Assembly (NCBI GenBank): GCA_009692045.1
Contig: SIAA01000006.1
Coordinates: forward strand, 1-64,000
DNA from: Phycisphaerales bacterium
Lineage (GTDB): Bacteria; Planctomycetota; Phycisphaerae; Phycisphaerales; SM1A02
Length of the DNA stretch: 64,000 nucleotides
Direction: 5' to 3'
The notes beneath the pieces were generated by a model. The model did no database searches. It had not been told where the DNA came from and saw only the letters and a program-made list of their open reading frames with translations. Position numbers and translations under genes: made by a program. Shown in pieces: positions 16,212-24,694 of this stretch (the stretch's first letter is position 1; every line of letters begins with the position of its first letter).

Positions 16212-16224
16212 GAAGGATGATTCG

Positions 16225-16878
16225 ATGATTGATTTACCCATCTACAACAAGGCCGGGAAGAAGGTTGACGATTTCAAGATCGATCCAGCCGATCTCGGTG
16301 GGGAAGTAAACCACGCTCTGCTCAAGCAGGCCTATGTCATCACCCACGGCAATCAGCGCCAGGGATCAGCGCGCACCAAGAGCCGTGGTTCAGTCGAAGG
16401 CTCAACTCGCAAGCTCTATAAGCAGAAGGGAACAGGCAACGCCCGAGTTGGAGCGAGCCGCGTTCCCAACCGTAAGGGCGGCGGTGTCGCCTTTGCCAAG
16501 ACTCGTGAGCGTGAGACTCTGCGCTCGGCTCTGACCCGCAAGATGCGGCGCCTTGCCAATCGCAACGCGCTTCTTGCCAAGTTGGTTGATTGCGAGGTGA
16601 AGTGCATCGATCGCCTTGACTTTGCTGCCCCCAAGACCAGCGAGTTCGCCATGGTTCTAAAGGCAGTGGGTGTCGATCGCACCTGTCTGGTCGCCGTTGA
16701 CTCCAGCAATCGCAATGCCCAGCTCTCGGCCCGCAATGTTCCGGGAGTTGATGTAGTTCGCATCGATCAGCTGAGCGCATTCGACCTGCTGAATCATCGC
16801 TACTTCGTGGTGGAAGCTGAGGCTCTTCGCTCTTTCATCAATGGATCATGCTTCACCGAGCAGAAGGAAGTTGCCTAA
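16225..16878 (+). CDS. rplD: ribosomal protein L4 (uL4)
   Basis: 217 residues; 50S assembly protein whose loop lines the exit tunnel. Seen: HALLKQAYVITHGNQRQGSA and KSRGSVEGSTRKLYKQKGTG followed by NARVGASRVPNRKGGGVAF, the conserved extended loop. ATG 16225 with AAGGA upstream is chosen; the frame is open to 16177 but that part is not conserved. Its stop overlaps the rplW start by 1 bp. Confidence 0.97.
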   Translation: MIDLPIYNKAGKKVDDFKIDPADLGGEVNHALLKQAYVITHGNQRQGSARTKSRGSVEGSTRKLYKQKGTGNARVGASRVPNRKGGGVAFAKTRERETLRSALTRKMRRLANRNALLAKLVDCEVKCIDRLDFAAPKTSEFAMVLKAVGVDRTCLVAVDSSNRNAQLSARNVPGVDVVRIDQLSAFDLLNHRYFVVEAEALRSFINGSCFTEQKEVA

Positions 16879-17156
16879 TGGAAGCAACCTCAGTAATCCG
16901 CCGCCCCGTCATCACGGAGAAGGCAACCTCGGCCTCCAGCGATCACAACCGATACACCTTCGAGATAGATCATCGGGCTAATCGCACCGATGTGAAGAAG
17001 GCAGTCGAATTCATCTACAAGGTTCGCGTGCTCAATGTGAATATGCAGAATCATCAGGCCGCAGATCGCCGTTACAAGTACGGCGTGATACCGGGCAAGA
17101 TCACCAAGCGTGCCATCGTGCGCGTGCATTCCGAGGACAAGATCGAGCTCTTCTGA
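16878..17156 (+). CDS. rplW: ribosomal protein L23 (uL23)
   Basis: 92 residues; binds 23S rRNA at the tunnel exit and docks SRP and trigger factor. Seen: VIRRPVITEKATSASSDHNR and FEIDHRANRTDVKKAVEFIY, typical of uL23. The start at ATG 16878 overlaps the rplD stop (TAATG). Upstream in-frame codons are not conserved. Confidence 0.97.
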   Translation: MEATSVIRRPVITEKATSASSDHNRYTFEIDHRANRTDVKKAVEFIYKVRVLNVNMQNHQAADRRYKYGVIPGKITKRAIVRVHSEDKIELF

Positions 17157-17177
17157 GCCACGAACTAAGGACACGAC

Positions 17178-18032
17178 ATGCCAATCCGCGTTTACAAGAA
17201 AACCACCAACGGCAGGCGCAACGCCTCGGTGAACCTCCATGCTGAGGTAACCAAGAAGTCCCCAGAGAAGAGCCTGCTCCGACCGCTGCATAAAACGGGT
17301 GGGCGTAACTGTCAGGGCAAGCTCACGGTCATTCAGCAGGGCGGCGGTCACAAGCGTCGATACCGGCTGATCGATTTCAAGCGGCAGAAGGACGACATGC
17401 CAGCCATCGTGGTGGGCATCGAGTACGACCCCAATCGCAGCTGCCATATCGCGCTGTTGAAGTACACGGATGGTTCGCTGCGCTACATCCTTTCGCCCAA
17501 GGGACTCAACGCGGGTGACACCATTAGTAGTTCCGCCAATCAGCTGGACCCGCGCCCCGGCGTCTGCATGCCGCTTCGTCACATTCCCACCGGAATGGAA
17601 CTGCACAACATTGAGTTGTTCCCCGGCCAGGGTGGCCGACTCTGCCGCTCCGCGGGCGGATCTGTTCGCCTCACCAACAAGGAGGGCCGCTGGGCGACCA
17701 TCGTGCTTCCCTCCGGTGAAATCCGTCAGGTCTCCGTCGAGTGCCGCGCCACGATCGGTTCAGTTGGCAACGGAGATCACGCACTGGTGGTGTTGGGTAA
17801 AGCCGGCCGCAATCGTTGGCTCGGTCGACGCCCGCGAACTCGTGGCGTAGCGATGAGCCACCATCAGCATCCGCACGGCGGTGGTGAAGGTCGCAGCAAG
17901 GGTGGTCAGGCCCCATCGAACGCCAGCGGCACGCTCTCCAAGGGCGGACGCACTCGCAGTTACGGCAAATCCTCCGATCATCGCATTCTCAGACGGCGCT
18001 ATAGCCGTCGATACGGCCAGTTGAAGGTTTGA
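17178..18032 (+). CDS. rplB: ribosomal protein L2 (uL2)
   Basis: 284 residues. It binds 23S rRNA domain IV and supports subunit association and peptidyl transfer. Seen: TGGRNCQGKLTVIQQGGGHK, RRYRLIDFKR and, near the C-terminus, RPRTRGVAMSHHQHPHGGGE, whose conserved His-rich loop corresponds to the functionally important His of E. coli L2. AAGGA lies upstream of the ATG. Confidence 0.98.
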   Translation: MPIRVYKKTTNGRRNASVNLHAEVTKKSPEKSLLRPLHKTGGRNCQGKLTVIQQGGGHKRRYRLIDFKRQKDDMPAIVVGIEYDPNRSCHIALLKYTDGSLRYILSPKGLNAGDTISSSANQLDPRPGVCMPLRHIPTGMELHNIELFPGQGGRLCRSAGGSVRLTNKEGRWATIVLPSGEIRQVSVECRATIGSVGNGDHALVVLGKAGRNRWLGRRPRTRGVAMSHHQHPHGGGEGRSKGGQAPSNASGTLSKGGRTRSYGKSSDHRILRRRYSRRYGQLKV

Positions 18033-18049
18033 GATAAAAGAGCAACCCC

Positions 18050-18352
18050 ATGTCAAGATCAACGAAAAAAGGTCCGTATGTAGATGAGAAGTTGTACCGC
18101 AAGGTCGAGAAGATCTCGGCTGGCGGTAGGCGATCGCCCATCAAGACTTGGGCGCGTGCGTGCACGATCGTCCCCGAGTTTGTGGGATTCACCTTCCAGG
18201 TACACAACGGAAAAACATTCATCGATGTCTTCTGCACCGAGGACATGGTGGGTCACAAGTTGGGCGAGTTCAGCCACACCAGAATCTTCCGTGGTCACAC
18301 GAATAAGAAGGAAGGCATCGAAGGCGGCGAGAAGGCCGGAGCCGCCGCATAA
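18050..18352 (+). CDS. rpsS: ribosomal protein S19 (uS19)
   Basis: 100 residues; 30S head protein at the B1 bridge. Seen: [51 protein letters not shown] and [13 protein letters not shown], all diagnostic for S19. It has a short acidic/Ala-rich tail. Confidence 0.98.
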   Translation: MSRSTKKGPYVDEKLYRKVEKISAGGRRSPIKTWARACTIVPEFVGFTFQVHNGKTFIDVFCTEDMVGHKLGEFSHTRIFRGHTNKKEGIEGGEKAGAAA

Positions 18353-18375
18353 GCACCCGCTTAGGAAACTGAACA

Positions 18376-18735
18376 ATGGCATATAAGTCCTCTCATCGAT
18401 TTGCTCGCATCTCGCCCCGCAAGGCTCGCCTTGTGGCAGACTTGATTCGCGGCCAGGGTGTTGCCGACGCCTTGACAGCGCTGCAGTTCTCGCCCAAGCG
18501 CGGCGCGGCGTTCATCACCACGATTCTCAAGAGCGCCATCGCTAACGCGGAAGAGAAGAACGCGGATGTGGCAACCCTCATCGTCAGCGAGAGTCGCGTG
18601 GATGAAGGGCCGACCATCAAGCGCTTCCAGCAGAAGGATCGCGGTCGATCGCATCCCATCATGAAACGAACGAGTCACATCACCGTTGCTGTAGACGCGC
18701 GCGCCGCAAGCACCAAGCGTAAGAGCAAGGCCTGA
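18376..18735 (+). CDS. rplV: ribosomal protein L22 (uL22)
   Basis: 119 residues. Its beta-hairpin lines the exit tunnel. Seen: HRFARISPRKARLVADLIRG at the N-terminus and DEGPTIKRFQQKDRGRSHP with MKRTSHITVAVD near the hairpin, typical of L22. Confidence 0.97.
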   Translation: MAYKSSHRFARISPRKARLVADLIRGQGVADALTALQFSPKRGAAFITTILKSAIANAEEKNADVATLIVSESRVDEGPTIKRFQQKDRGRSHPIMKRTSHITVAVDARAASTKRKSKA

Positions 18736-18747
18736 TAAGGAACACCC

Positions 18748-19455
18748 ATGGGACAAAAGACTCATCCATTCGGTTTTCGGGTTGGCGTAACCGAGACTCA
18801 TAAGAGCCGATGGTTCGCCCCCAAGGCTCTCTTCGGCGAACTGCTCGTTGAGGATTACAAGATCCGAAAGTTCATCGATAAGCGCCTCAACCGCACTCCG
18901 CCCTTTGCGGCCGTGAGCGATGTTCAGATTGAGCGCACCCGTGAAGAACTCACCGTGATCATCAAGACTGCCCGCCCCGGCCAAGTTCAGGGTGTCAAGG
19001 GCGCTAACAAGGAGCAGTTGGTAAACGACCTGCAGATTCTCACTGGTCGCAAGGTTGTAATCACCGTAGTCGAGGTTCGCAATCCTGAGTGCGATGCCAA
19101 GCTCATCGCTGAGACGATTGCTGAACAGTTGAAGAAGCGCGGCAACTTCCGCCGTGTTCTCAAGCAGCGCTGCGAGAGCGCCATGCAGAACGGTGCCAAG
19201 GGCGTGCGCATTCTTCTTGCCGGCCGCCTCGGCGGCGCCGAGATGAGCCGCACCCTAGATCAGCGCATGGGCTCCATCCCGCTGACCACCCTGCAGGCGG
19301 AGGTTGATTACGCCCTCTCCCACGCTTTCACCACCTACGGCGCCCTGGGCGTCAAGGTTTGGGTTTTCAAGGGGATGTACACCCGTGATGTTTCTCAGGA
19401 CGAATACCAGTCGACAGCAGCAGGCGGGCGCGCACGAGCTCGAGGCCGTCGTTGA
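18748..19455 (+). CDS. rpsC: ribosomal protein S3 (uS3)
   Basis: 235 residues; 30S head, mRNA entry channel. Seen: MGQKTHPFGFRVGVTETHKS, a KH domain around VKGANKEQLVNDLQ, and the C-terminal domain with GAKGVRILLAGRLGGAEMSR. The tail is Ala/Arg-rich. It belongs to the S10 part of the cluster. Confidence 0.98.
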   Translation: MGQKTHPFGFRVGVTETHKSRWFAPKALFGELLVEDYKIRKFIDKRLNRTPPFAAVSDVQIERTREELTVIIKTARPGQVQGVKGANKEQLVNDLQILTGRKVVITVVEVRNPECDAKLIAETIAEQLKKRGNFRRVLKQRCESAMQNGAKGVRILLAGRLGGAEMSRTLDQRMGSIPLTTLQAEVDYALSHAFTTYGALGVKVWVFKGMYTRDVSQDEYQSTAAGGRARARGRR

Positions 19456-19486
19456 TCGCTAGGTCAGAAGAAGCAAGGAACGAACT

Positions 19487-19906
19487 ATGAGCCTGATGCC
19501 AAAGCGAGTCAAGTTCCGCAAATCACAGCGCGGAAAAATGAAGGGTAATGCCACCCGAGGTAACTATGTTGCCTTTGGCGATTATGGCCTGCAAGGGTTA
19601 GAGTCTCATTGGCTAACTGGTCGTCAGATCGAAGCCGGTCGTATTGCCGCCCAGCACTTTCTTCGCCGCGCGGGCAAGCTCTACATCCGGGTGTTTCCCG
19701 ACAAGCCGATCTCCAAGAAGCCTTTGGAAACCAGAATGGGCACGGGCAAGGCCGAGGTTGAGTACTGGGCCTGCTGCATCAAGCCTGGAACTGTTCTCTT
19801 TGAAATCGCGGGAGTTTCCGAAGACCTGGCCAAGCAAGCATTGGCCCGCATCGCTCACAAGATGCCTGTTCGCTGTCGCTTCGTCGGTCGTCGTATCGCA
19901 GTCTGA
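19487..19906 (+). CDS. rplP: ribosomal protein L16 (uL16)
   Basis: 139 residues; organises the A-site tRNA region of the 50S. Seen: LMPKRVKFRKSQRGKMKGNA, GDYGLQGLESHWLTGRQIEA and RMGTGKAEVEYW. These match L16, including the Arg-rich N-terminus. AAGGAAC lies about 9 nt before the ATG. Confidence 0.98.
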   Translation: MSLMPKRVKFRKSQRGKMKGNATRGNYVAFGDYGLQGLESHWLTGRQIEAGRIAAQHFLRRAGKLYIRVFPDKPISKKPLETRMGTGKAEVEYWACCIKPGTVLFEIAGVSEDLAKQALARIAHKMPVRCRFVGRRIAV

Positions 19907-19920
19907 CGCAGGAGTCCACT

Positions 19921-20124
19921 ATGAACATGAAAGAAATCAAGAAGCTCGGTGATGAGGAGATTCAGGTGGAGTCGACGCGTATTCGGCGCAAGCTCTTCGA
20001 TCTTCGCTCCCAGTCGCAGTCAGAAAAGATTCAAGACAGCAGTCAGTTTCGCAAGAACCGTTGTGTTCTCGCCCGCATGCAGACTGAGGCGAGCGCTCGC
20101 GCCGCCGGAAAGAACGCCAAGTGA
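19921..20124 (+). CDS. rpmC: ribosomal protein L29 (uL29)
   Basis: 67 residues, two-helix protein at the tunnel exit. Seen: [20 protein letters not shown] and [20 protein letters not shown], the usual L29 pattern. Its stop overlaps the GTG start of rpsQ (GTGA). Confidence 0.95.
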   Translation: MNMKEIKKLGDEEIQVESTRIRRKLFDLRSQSQSEKIQDSSQFRKNRCVLARMQTEASARAAGKNAK

Positions 20125-20438
20125 GCCGCAAAGCACCAGCAACATTCACCGATCGCAGCCCCCATCGCGTGGGCGTGGTCAGTAGCGACAAACGCTCCAA
20201 GTCGCGCAAGGTCGTTATCAACTTTTCGGTTCGTCACCCAACCTACGGCAAGTTCATCAAGCAGCGCACCGTGATTCATGTGCATGATGAGAAGAACGAG
20301 AGTCGCGTAGGCGATCGGGTCGAGATCGCTGAGTGTCGCCCCATCTCTCGCACTAAGCACTGGACGCTGGTTCGTGTAGTCGAGAAGGCACTTGATGCCA
20401 CTGAGATTGTGTTCGGCGAAAAGGTCGCCGCCACCTAA
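20121..20438 (+). CDS. rpsQ: ribosomal protein S17 (uS17)
   Basis: 105 residues, somewhat longer than the usual 80-90 at both ends; primary 16S rRNA binder. Seen: [35 protein letters not shown] and [20 protein letters not shown]. The start is a GTG overlapping the rpmC stop by 4 bp, which implies translational coupling. Confidence 0.96.
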   Translation: MSRKAPATFTDRSPHRVGVVSSDKRSKSRKVVINFSVRHPTYGKFIKQRTVIHVHDEKNESRVGDRVEIAECRPISRTKHWTLVRVVEKALDATEIVFGEKVAAT

Positions 20439-20458
20439 GTAGAAAGCCCAGAGAAGCC

Positions 20459-20845
20459 ATGCTCCAGAAAGAATCAAGACTAGAAGTTTGCGACAACAGC
20501 GGCGCTCGCCAGGTGATGCTGATCGGCGTCTTGGGCGCCAGCACCGCTCGCGGTCGCTTTAGCCGTCTCACCATGACCGTGGCCGACACCATCGTTTGCA
20601 GTGTCAAGACTGCGCTACCCAATGGGGATGTCAAGGCCGGTGACAAGGTGAAGGCCGTGATCGTTCGCACCAAGTACCCCAATCGTCGCGCCGATGGCAG
20701 TTATGTCCGCTTCGACTCCAATGCCTGCGTTCTCATCGACGCCGATGGCAATCCCCGGGGAACTCGCATCTTCGGCGCCGTCGCTCGAGAGTTGCGCGAG
20801 AAAAACTTCACCAAGATTGTTTCCTTGGCAACGGAGGTCGTCTAG
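20459..20845 (+). CDS. rplN: ribosomal protein L14 (uL14)
   Basis: 128 residues; intersubunit bridge protein. Seen: [28 protein letters not shown], and [20 protein letters not shown] followed by [10 protein letters not shown], a standard L14 C-terminus. It begins the spc part of the cluster 20 bp after rpsQ. Confidence 0.98.
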   Translation: MLQKESRLEVCDNSGARQVMLIGVLGASTARGRFSRLTMTVADTIVCSVKTALPNGDVKAGDKVKAVIVRTKYPNRRADGSYVRFDSNACVLIDADGNPRGTRIFGAVARELREKNFTKIVSLATEVV

Positions 20846-20847
20846 TC

Positions 20848-21189
20848 ATGCCTAGCCATATTAAGAAGGGTGATCAAGTGATCGTGACTGCGGGCAACTT
20901 CCGCGGCTCGATCGGCGAGGTGCTCTTTATCAATCTTGACAAGTCGCGCGCTCTGGTGAAGGGCGTGAATGTTCGCACCAAGCGACTCAAGGCGACGCAG
21001 CAGCGTCCCCAGGCATCCACCATGGAAAAGGAAATGCCGATTCACCTGAGCAATCTCAGCCCCGTCGTGGATGGCAAGCCATCCCGAGTGCGCTTTGTGA
21101 TCAAGGCGGACGGCAGCAAGGTTCGAATAGCGGCCCGTGGTGGTCGCGAGCTCCACAAGTTGCACGGCGCACGAACGACAAGCAAGTAA
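20848..21189 (+). CDS. rplX: ribosomal protein L24 (uL24)
   Basis: 113 residues; assembly initiator of the 50S. It has a KOW motif, IKKGDQVIVTAGNFRGSIGE, then VNVRTKRLKATQQRPQAS and HLSNLSPVVDGKPSRV. It starts 2 bp after the rplN stop. Confidence 0.97.
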   Translation: MPSHIKKGDQVIVTAGNFRGSIGEVLFINLDKSRALVKGVNVRTKRLKATQQRPQASTMEKEMPIHLSNLSPVVDGKPSRVRFVIKADGSKVRIAARGGRELHKLHGARTTSK

Positions 21190-21213
21190 TCCGAGATACA
21201 GAGGAACCGATCA

Positions 21214-21816
21214 ATGTCCGTCGCCGCTACAACCAAAACCAAAGCACGCCTGCATCAGATATTTGATGAGACTGTTTCTCCCAAGTTCAAGGCTGAGTTC
21301 GGTATCGAGAATCGCAATGCGCTTCCCAAGCTGTCCAAGATCATCGTCAATGTGGGCGTGGGCAAGCAACTCGAGAACCAGAAGTTGAAGCCGGAGTACC
21401 GCGATGCGGTTATCGAGACTCTCGTCAAGATCACGGGGCAAAGGCCCATCATGATCCTTGCCAAGAAGGCCGTCTCCAACTTCAAGGTGCGCGAGGGCGC
21501 GCCCAGTGCTTTCATGGTGACCCTGCGTCGCGACCAGATGTGGAGCTTCCTCGATCGTCTGATCAATCTTGCCACTCCCCGCATCAAGGACTTCCGCGGA
21601 CTGAGTGACAATGGGTTCGACAAGAGTGGCAACTACTCATTCGGTCTTTCGGAACAGGCAGTGTGGCCCGAAATCAACATGGCAAGTGTGAACCACACTC
21701 ACGGTATGAACATCAACATCGTCTTCGAGCGAAGCAATCCCAAACTGAGCCGCTACATGCTGGCTGAGTTGGGCATGCCCTTCGCGCATCCAGAGGAGAA
21801 ATCCAAGCGCGCCTGA
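21214..21816 (+). CDS. rplE: ribosomal protein L5 (uL5)
   Basis: 200 residues, about 20 longer than usual because of an N-terminal extension; binds 5S rRNA. Seen: [43 protein letters not shown]-like [19 protein letters not shown], and [16 protein letters not shown] at the C-terminus. Confidence 0.97.
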   Translation: MSVAATTKTKARLHQIFDETVSPKFKAEFGIENRNALPKLSKIIVNVGVGKQLENQKLKPEYRDAVIETLVKITGQRPIMILAKKAVSNFKVREGAPSAFMVTLRRDQMWSFLDRLINLATPRIKDFRGLSDNGFDKSGNYSFGLSEQAVWPEINMASVNHTHGMNINIVFERSNPKLSRYMLAELGMPFAHPEEKSKRA

Positions 21817-21839
21817 GGGCAACGCAGGAGAACAAAACT

Positions 21840-22025
21840 ATGGCAAGCAAGCGAGTATTTGCGCGAATGAAGGAAGCTAGAAAGTTCAGCACCCGCAACC
21901 GAAACCGGTGCGAGATTACTGGTCGCGCCCGTGGTTATTACCGCAAGTTCCGAGTCAGTCGCATCATGCTGCGCGAGTTGGCGCTGCAGGGCTTGATTCC
22001 TGGAATGCGCAAGGCCTCTTGGTAA
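21840..22025 (+). CDS. rpsN: ribosomal protein S14 (uS14), short zinc-free form
   Basis: 61 residues; 30S head protein. The length is that of the short type, but the two C-x-x-C pairs are not there. The region reads [20 protein letters not shown], with one lone Cys, and ends IPGMRKASW. So it is a short S14 that cannot bind zinc in the usual way, possibly an adaptation to low zinc. Only one copy is seen in the window. Confidence 0.96.
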   Translation: MASKRVFARMKEARKFSTRNRNRCEITGRARGYYRKFRVSRIMLRELALQGLIPGMRKASW

Positions 22026-22047
22026 CCGAAGACGAAGGAACTCAACA

Positions 22048-22446
22048 ATGTCGATGCAAGATCTAACAGCGGACATGCTCACCCGTATCCGAAATGCGGT
22101 GCGCAACAAGAGCAAGAGCGTTCTCGTGAAGGACAACAAGCTCAATCGTGGTGTAGCCAAGGTGCTCTGCGATGAGGGCTATGTCAACAGCTTTGAGACC
22201 GTCCCCGATGGCCGCGGTGGACTGCTGCGAGTCGCCCTCAAGTACGGATCGCGCGGTGAAACTCTGATTCACACGATCGATCGCGTGTCTCACACCGGAT
22301 GCCGTGTCTACAGCCCCACGCGGGCTCTGCCCCGTCCTTTGCAGGGCTTGGGCATTGCCATCATTTCAACTTCCAGCGGTGTTCTCAGCGACCGTGCCTG
22401 CCGTGAGGCGGGCGTCGGTGGCGAAATCGTTGCAACTGTCTGCTGA
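22048..22446 (+). CDS. rpsH: ribosomal protein S8 (uS8)
   Basis: 132 residues; central-domain 16S rRNA binder. Seen: MQDLTADMLTRIRNAVRNKS and, at the C-terminus, GIAIISTSSGVLSDRACREA with GVGGEIVATVC. In E. coli S8 is the spc operon autoregulator; no target hairpin was identified here. Confidence 0.97.
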   Translation: MSMQDLTADMLTRIRNAVRNKSKSVLVKDNKLNRGVAKVLCDEGYVNSFETVPDGRGGLLRVALKYGSRGETLIHTIDRVSHTGCRVYSPTRALPRPLQGLGIAIISTSSGVLSDRACREAGVGGEIVATVC

Positions 22447-22460
22447 TTAAGGAACGAACC

Positions 22461-23024
22461 ATGTCTCGAATCGGAAAACAACCAATCCCCATTCCCACCG
22501 GCGTAAAGGTCTCGGTTGATGCTGCCAAGCGCAGCGTCGATCTGCAGGGGCCCAAGGGCAAGGCGTCGCTCAGTTACCGCACGGAAATTGTGGTTTCCTT
22601 TGACGAAGCCAAGAAGTCAATCCTGTGCGGGCTAGATGACGACAAGCTCATTGATGTCGGTGATCGTCGCGCCTACTGGGGTACCACGCGCGCCAACATC
22701 CGCAACATGGTGGAGGGTGTGACTCAGGGTTACATCAGGAAGCTAGAAGTCGTTGGCGTGGGCTGGAACGCCAAGGTTCAGGGCAAGAAAATCGTACTCA
22801 TGCTCGGTTATGCCGATCCGATTGAGCTGGGCATCACTGACGGACTGAAAGTTGAAGTCGATCAGGGTGTCAACATCACAATCAGCGGGACTGATCGTCA
22901 GGCTGTTGGGCAGATGGCTGCGCTCATTCGCTCGCAGCGCAAGCCGGAGCCCTATCAGGGCAAGGGTGTGAAGTATCAGGGTGAAGTTATACAGCGCAAG
23001 CAGGGCAAGGCGTTCGGCGCCTAA
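22461..23024 (+). CDS. rplF: ribosomal protein L6 (uL6)
   Basis: 187 residues, two related domains, near the factor-binding site. Seen: [58 protein letters not shown] and [18 protein letters not shown]. Confidence 0.97.
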   Translation: MSRIGKQPIPIPTGVKVSVDAAKRSVDLQGPKGKASLSYRTEIVVSFDEAKKSILCGLDDDKLIDVGDRRAYWGTTRANIRNMVEGVTQGYIRKLEVVGVGWNAKVQGKKIVLMLGYADPIELGITDGLKVEVDQGVNITISGTDRQAVGQMAALIRSQRKPEPYQGKGVKYQGEVIQRKQGKAFGA

Positions 23025-23047
23025 TCCGACAGATAGAGAGAAGCACA

Positions 23048-23410
23048 ATGAACAAGATGAAACTGAAAAATGCCCAGAGAGCCCGCCGCAAGGCCGGTTT
23101 GCGCAAAGTGTTGCGCGGATCACCGCAGCGGCCACGACTCTCGGTCTATCGCTCATTGCAGCACATTTATGTGCAAGTGATCGACGATCTGGCTGGGCGT
23201 ACCCTCGCTGCCGCTTCGACTCTTGACACCGACTTGGGTGAGGAGAAGTCGGGCAATGCCAAGGCTGCCGCCAAGGTTGGCGCTGCCGTCGCCGAGCGCG
23301 CCCTCAAGGCAGGTTGCTCCACCGTTGCATTTGACCGAAATGGCTTCCGCTACCACGGCCGCATCAAGGCGCTTGCCGATGCCGCGCGCGGAGCCGGCCT
23401 CAAGTTCTGA
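23048..23410 (+). CDS. rplR: ribosomal protein L18 (uL18)
   Basis: 120 residues; binds 5S rRNA. Seen: [20 protein letters not shown] and [20 protein letters not shown] ending AARGAGLKF, all typical for L18. Confidence 0.97.
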   Translation: MNKMKLKNAQRARRKAGLRKVLRGSPQRPRLSVYRSLQHIYVQVIDDLAGRTLAAASTLDTDLGEEKSGNAKAAAKVGAAVAERALKAGCSTVAFDRNGFRYHGRIKALADAARGAGLKF

Positions 23411-23424
23411 ACAAGGAACCACAG

Positions 23425-24168
23425 ATGTCTGAACAGCTTCAAGATGGATCTGGATTCGACGCAACCACGGTAGGTGTCTACCGAACTAGCTCCACCGTAA
23501 AGGGTGGGCGGCGGTTTTCATTCTCGGCGCTGGTCGTCGTAGGTGACCGTAACGGCAAGGTCGGCGTCGGTTACAGCAAGGCTAATCAGGTGCCGCTCGG
23601 CGTGGAGAAGGCGACCAAGGAGGCGCGGCGCAAGATTGTGAGCTTCCCTCTGCAGTCCCGCACGCTTCCTCATACGGTTGAAGGACGATTCGGCGCCAGC
23701 AAGGTGCGCTTGGTTCCGGCATCGCCTGGCACGGGCGTGATCGCCGGCGCGGCGGTTCGCGCGGTACTTGAGATGCTGGGGGTCCACGATTGCCTGACCA
23801 AGGCCTTTGGTTCAACCAATCCCAAGAATCTGGTGAAGGCAACAATTGACGCTCTCGAACACCTTGCCACACGGCAGCGCGTTGAAGCCCTGCGCGGCGT
23901 GACACTTGCCACCACAGAGGTGGAACTTGCAATCACCCGCGGACTCGCGGGGATGCCGCTAAAGAGCTCTGGTCAACGGGCGCAAGGCCCGGTGAACACA
24001 GTTGGAGATGATCGTCGCCGAGGCGGACCGCGCCGTGGTGGTCCAGGTGGTGGCCCAGGCGGCGGCCGTGGTCGTCGTGATGAAGGAACTGAATCAGGTG
24101 CCGCGGCTGCTGCTGCTCCACCGGCTGCTGCTGCTCCACCGGCTGCTGCTGCGGGAACCGGCTCCTAA
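23425..24168 (+). CDS. rpsE: ribosomal protein S5 (uS5) with low-complexity tail
   Basis: 247 residues against the usual 165-200. The S5 core is clear: VKGGRRFSFSALVVVGDRNG, VGYSKANQVPLGVEKATKEA, PASPGTGVIAGAAVRAVLEM and STNPKNLVKATIDALEHL. A long C-terminal extension follows, first Gly/Arg-rich (GGPGGGPGGGRGRRDEG) and then Ala/Pro-rich, partly encoded by an 18-bp tandem repeat. In other bacteria rpmD (L30) would follow; here rplO comes next. Confidence 0.97.
   Translation: MSEQLQDGSGFDATTVGVYRTSSTVKGGRRFSFSALVVVGDRNGKVGVGYSKANQVPLGVEKATKEARRKIVSFPLQSRTLPHTVEGRFGASKVRLVPASPGTGVIAGAAVRAVLEMLGVHDCLTKAFGSTNPKNLVKATIDALEHLATRQRVEALRGVTLATTEVELAITRGLAGMPLKSSGQRAQGPVNTVGDDRRRGGPRRGGPGGGPGGGRGRRDEGTESGAAAAAAPPAAAAPPAAAAGTGS
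24105..24152 (+). repeat. 18-bp tandem repeat within the rpsE tail
   Basis: GGCTGCTGCTGCTCCACC occurs twice in succession (24105-24122, 24123-24140) with a partial third copy. It encodes the Ala/Pro-rich end of S5. It is in frame, so changes in copy number would alter the tail length without a frameshift. Confidence 0.85.
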
Positions 24169-24207
24169 CTCTGACATCAAGCATTACTCGCCAAGGAAAC
24201 TACTCCC

Positions 24208-24654
24208 ATGATGATCCATGACATTACTGCCCGCACTGGAGCGCACAAGAAACGAATGCGCGTTGGACGCGGTGAAGGTTCTGGTAAGGGCGGCACAAGC
24301 GGTCGCGGTCACAACGGCGCCAAGAGTCGCGCTGGTTGGACCAGTCGCCCCGGCTATATGGGCGGCTCCACTCCTCTGAGCCGTCGCTTCCCCAAGCGTG
24401 GGTTCAGCAACGCCGACTTCCGCGAGACTTTCAGCGTCGTGAATGTGCGCGATCTGGAGAAGCACTTCGAAGCAGGTGCGCACATCGATCTCGATGCGCT
24501 CATCAAGACAGGCGTAGTGCGTAACGCATCTCTGCCCCTGAAGGTGCTCGCCGTGGGCGAGCTCTCCAAGAAGCTGACGGTGGTCGCCGCCAAGTTCTCG
24601 GCGGCTGCCAAGGCCAAGATCGAAGCAGTGGGTGGGGCCGCAACCGTCGGTTGA
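24208..24654 (+). CDS. rplO: ribosomal protein L15 (uL15)
   Basis: 148 residues; late 50S assembly protein. Seen: KKRMRVGRGEGSGKGGTSGR, GHNGAKSRAGWTSRPGYMGG and TPLSRRFPKRGFSN, diagnostic for L15. ATG 24208 has AAGGAAAC upstream; the adjacent ATG at 24211 is equally possible. Confidence 0.97.
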   Translation: MMIHDITARTGAHKKRMRVGRGEGSGKGGTSGRGHNGAKSRAGWTSRPGYMGGSTPLSRRFPKRGFSNADFRETFSVVNVRDLEKHFEAGAHIDLDALIKTGVVRNASLPLKVLAVGELSKKLTVVAAKFSAAAKAKIEAVGGAATVG

Positions 24655-24694
24655 TTACAGAGTCTGCCTAAGAAGACAAGAAGCACTAAAAGCG

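Noticed and set aside
24105-24152. CRISPR-like or minisatellite locus
   Set aside because: In-frame 18-bp tandem repeat within rpsE with no spacers; it encodes the Ala/Pro tail.
24169-24207. Hidden rpmD (L30) gene between rpsE and rplO
   Set aside because: The gap is only 39 bp.
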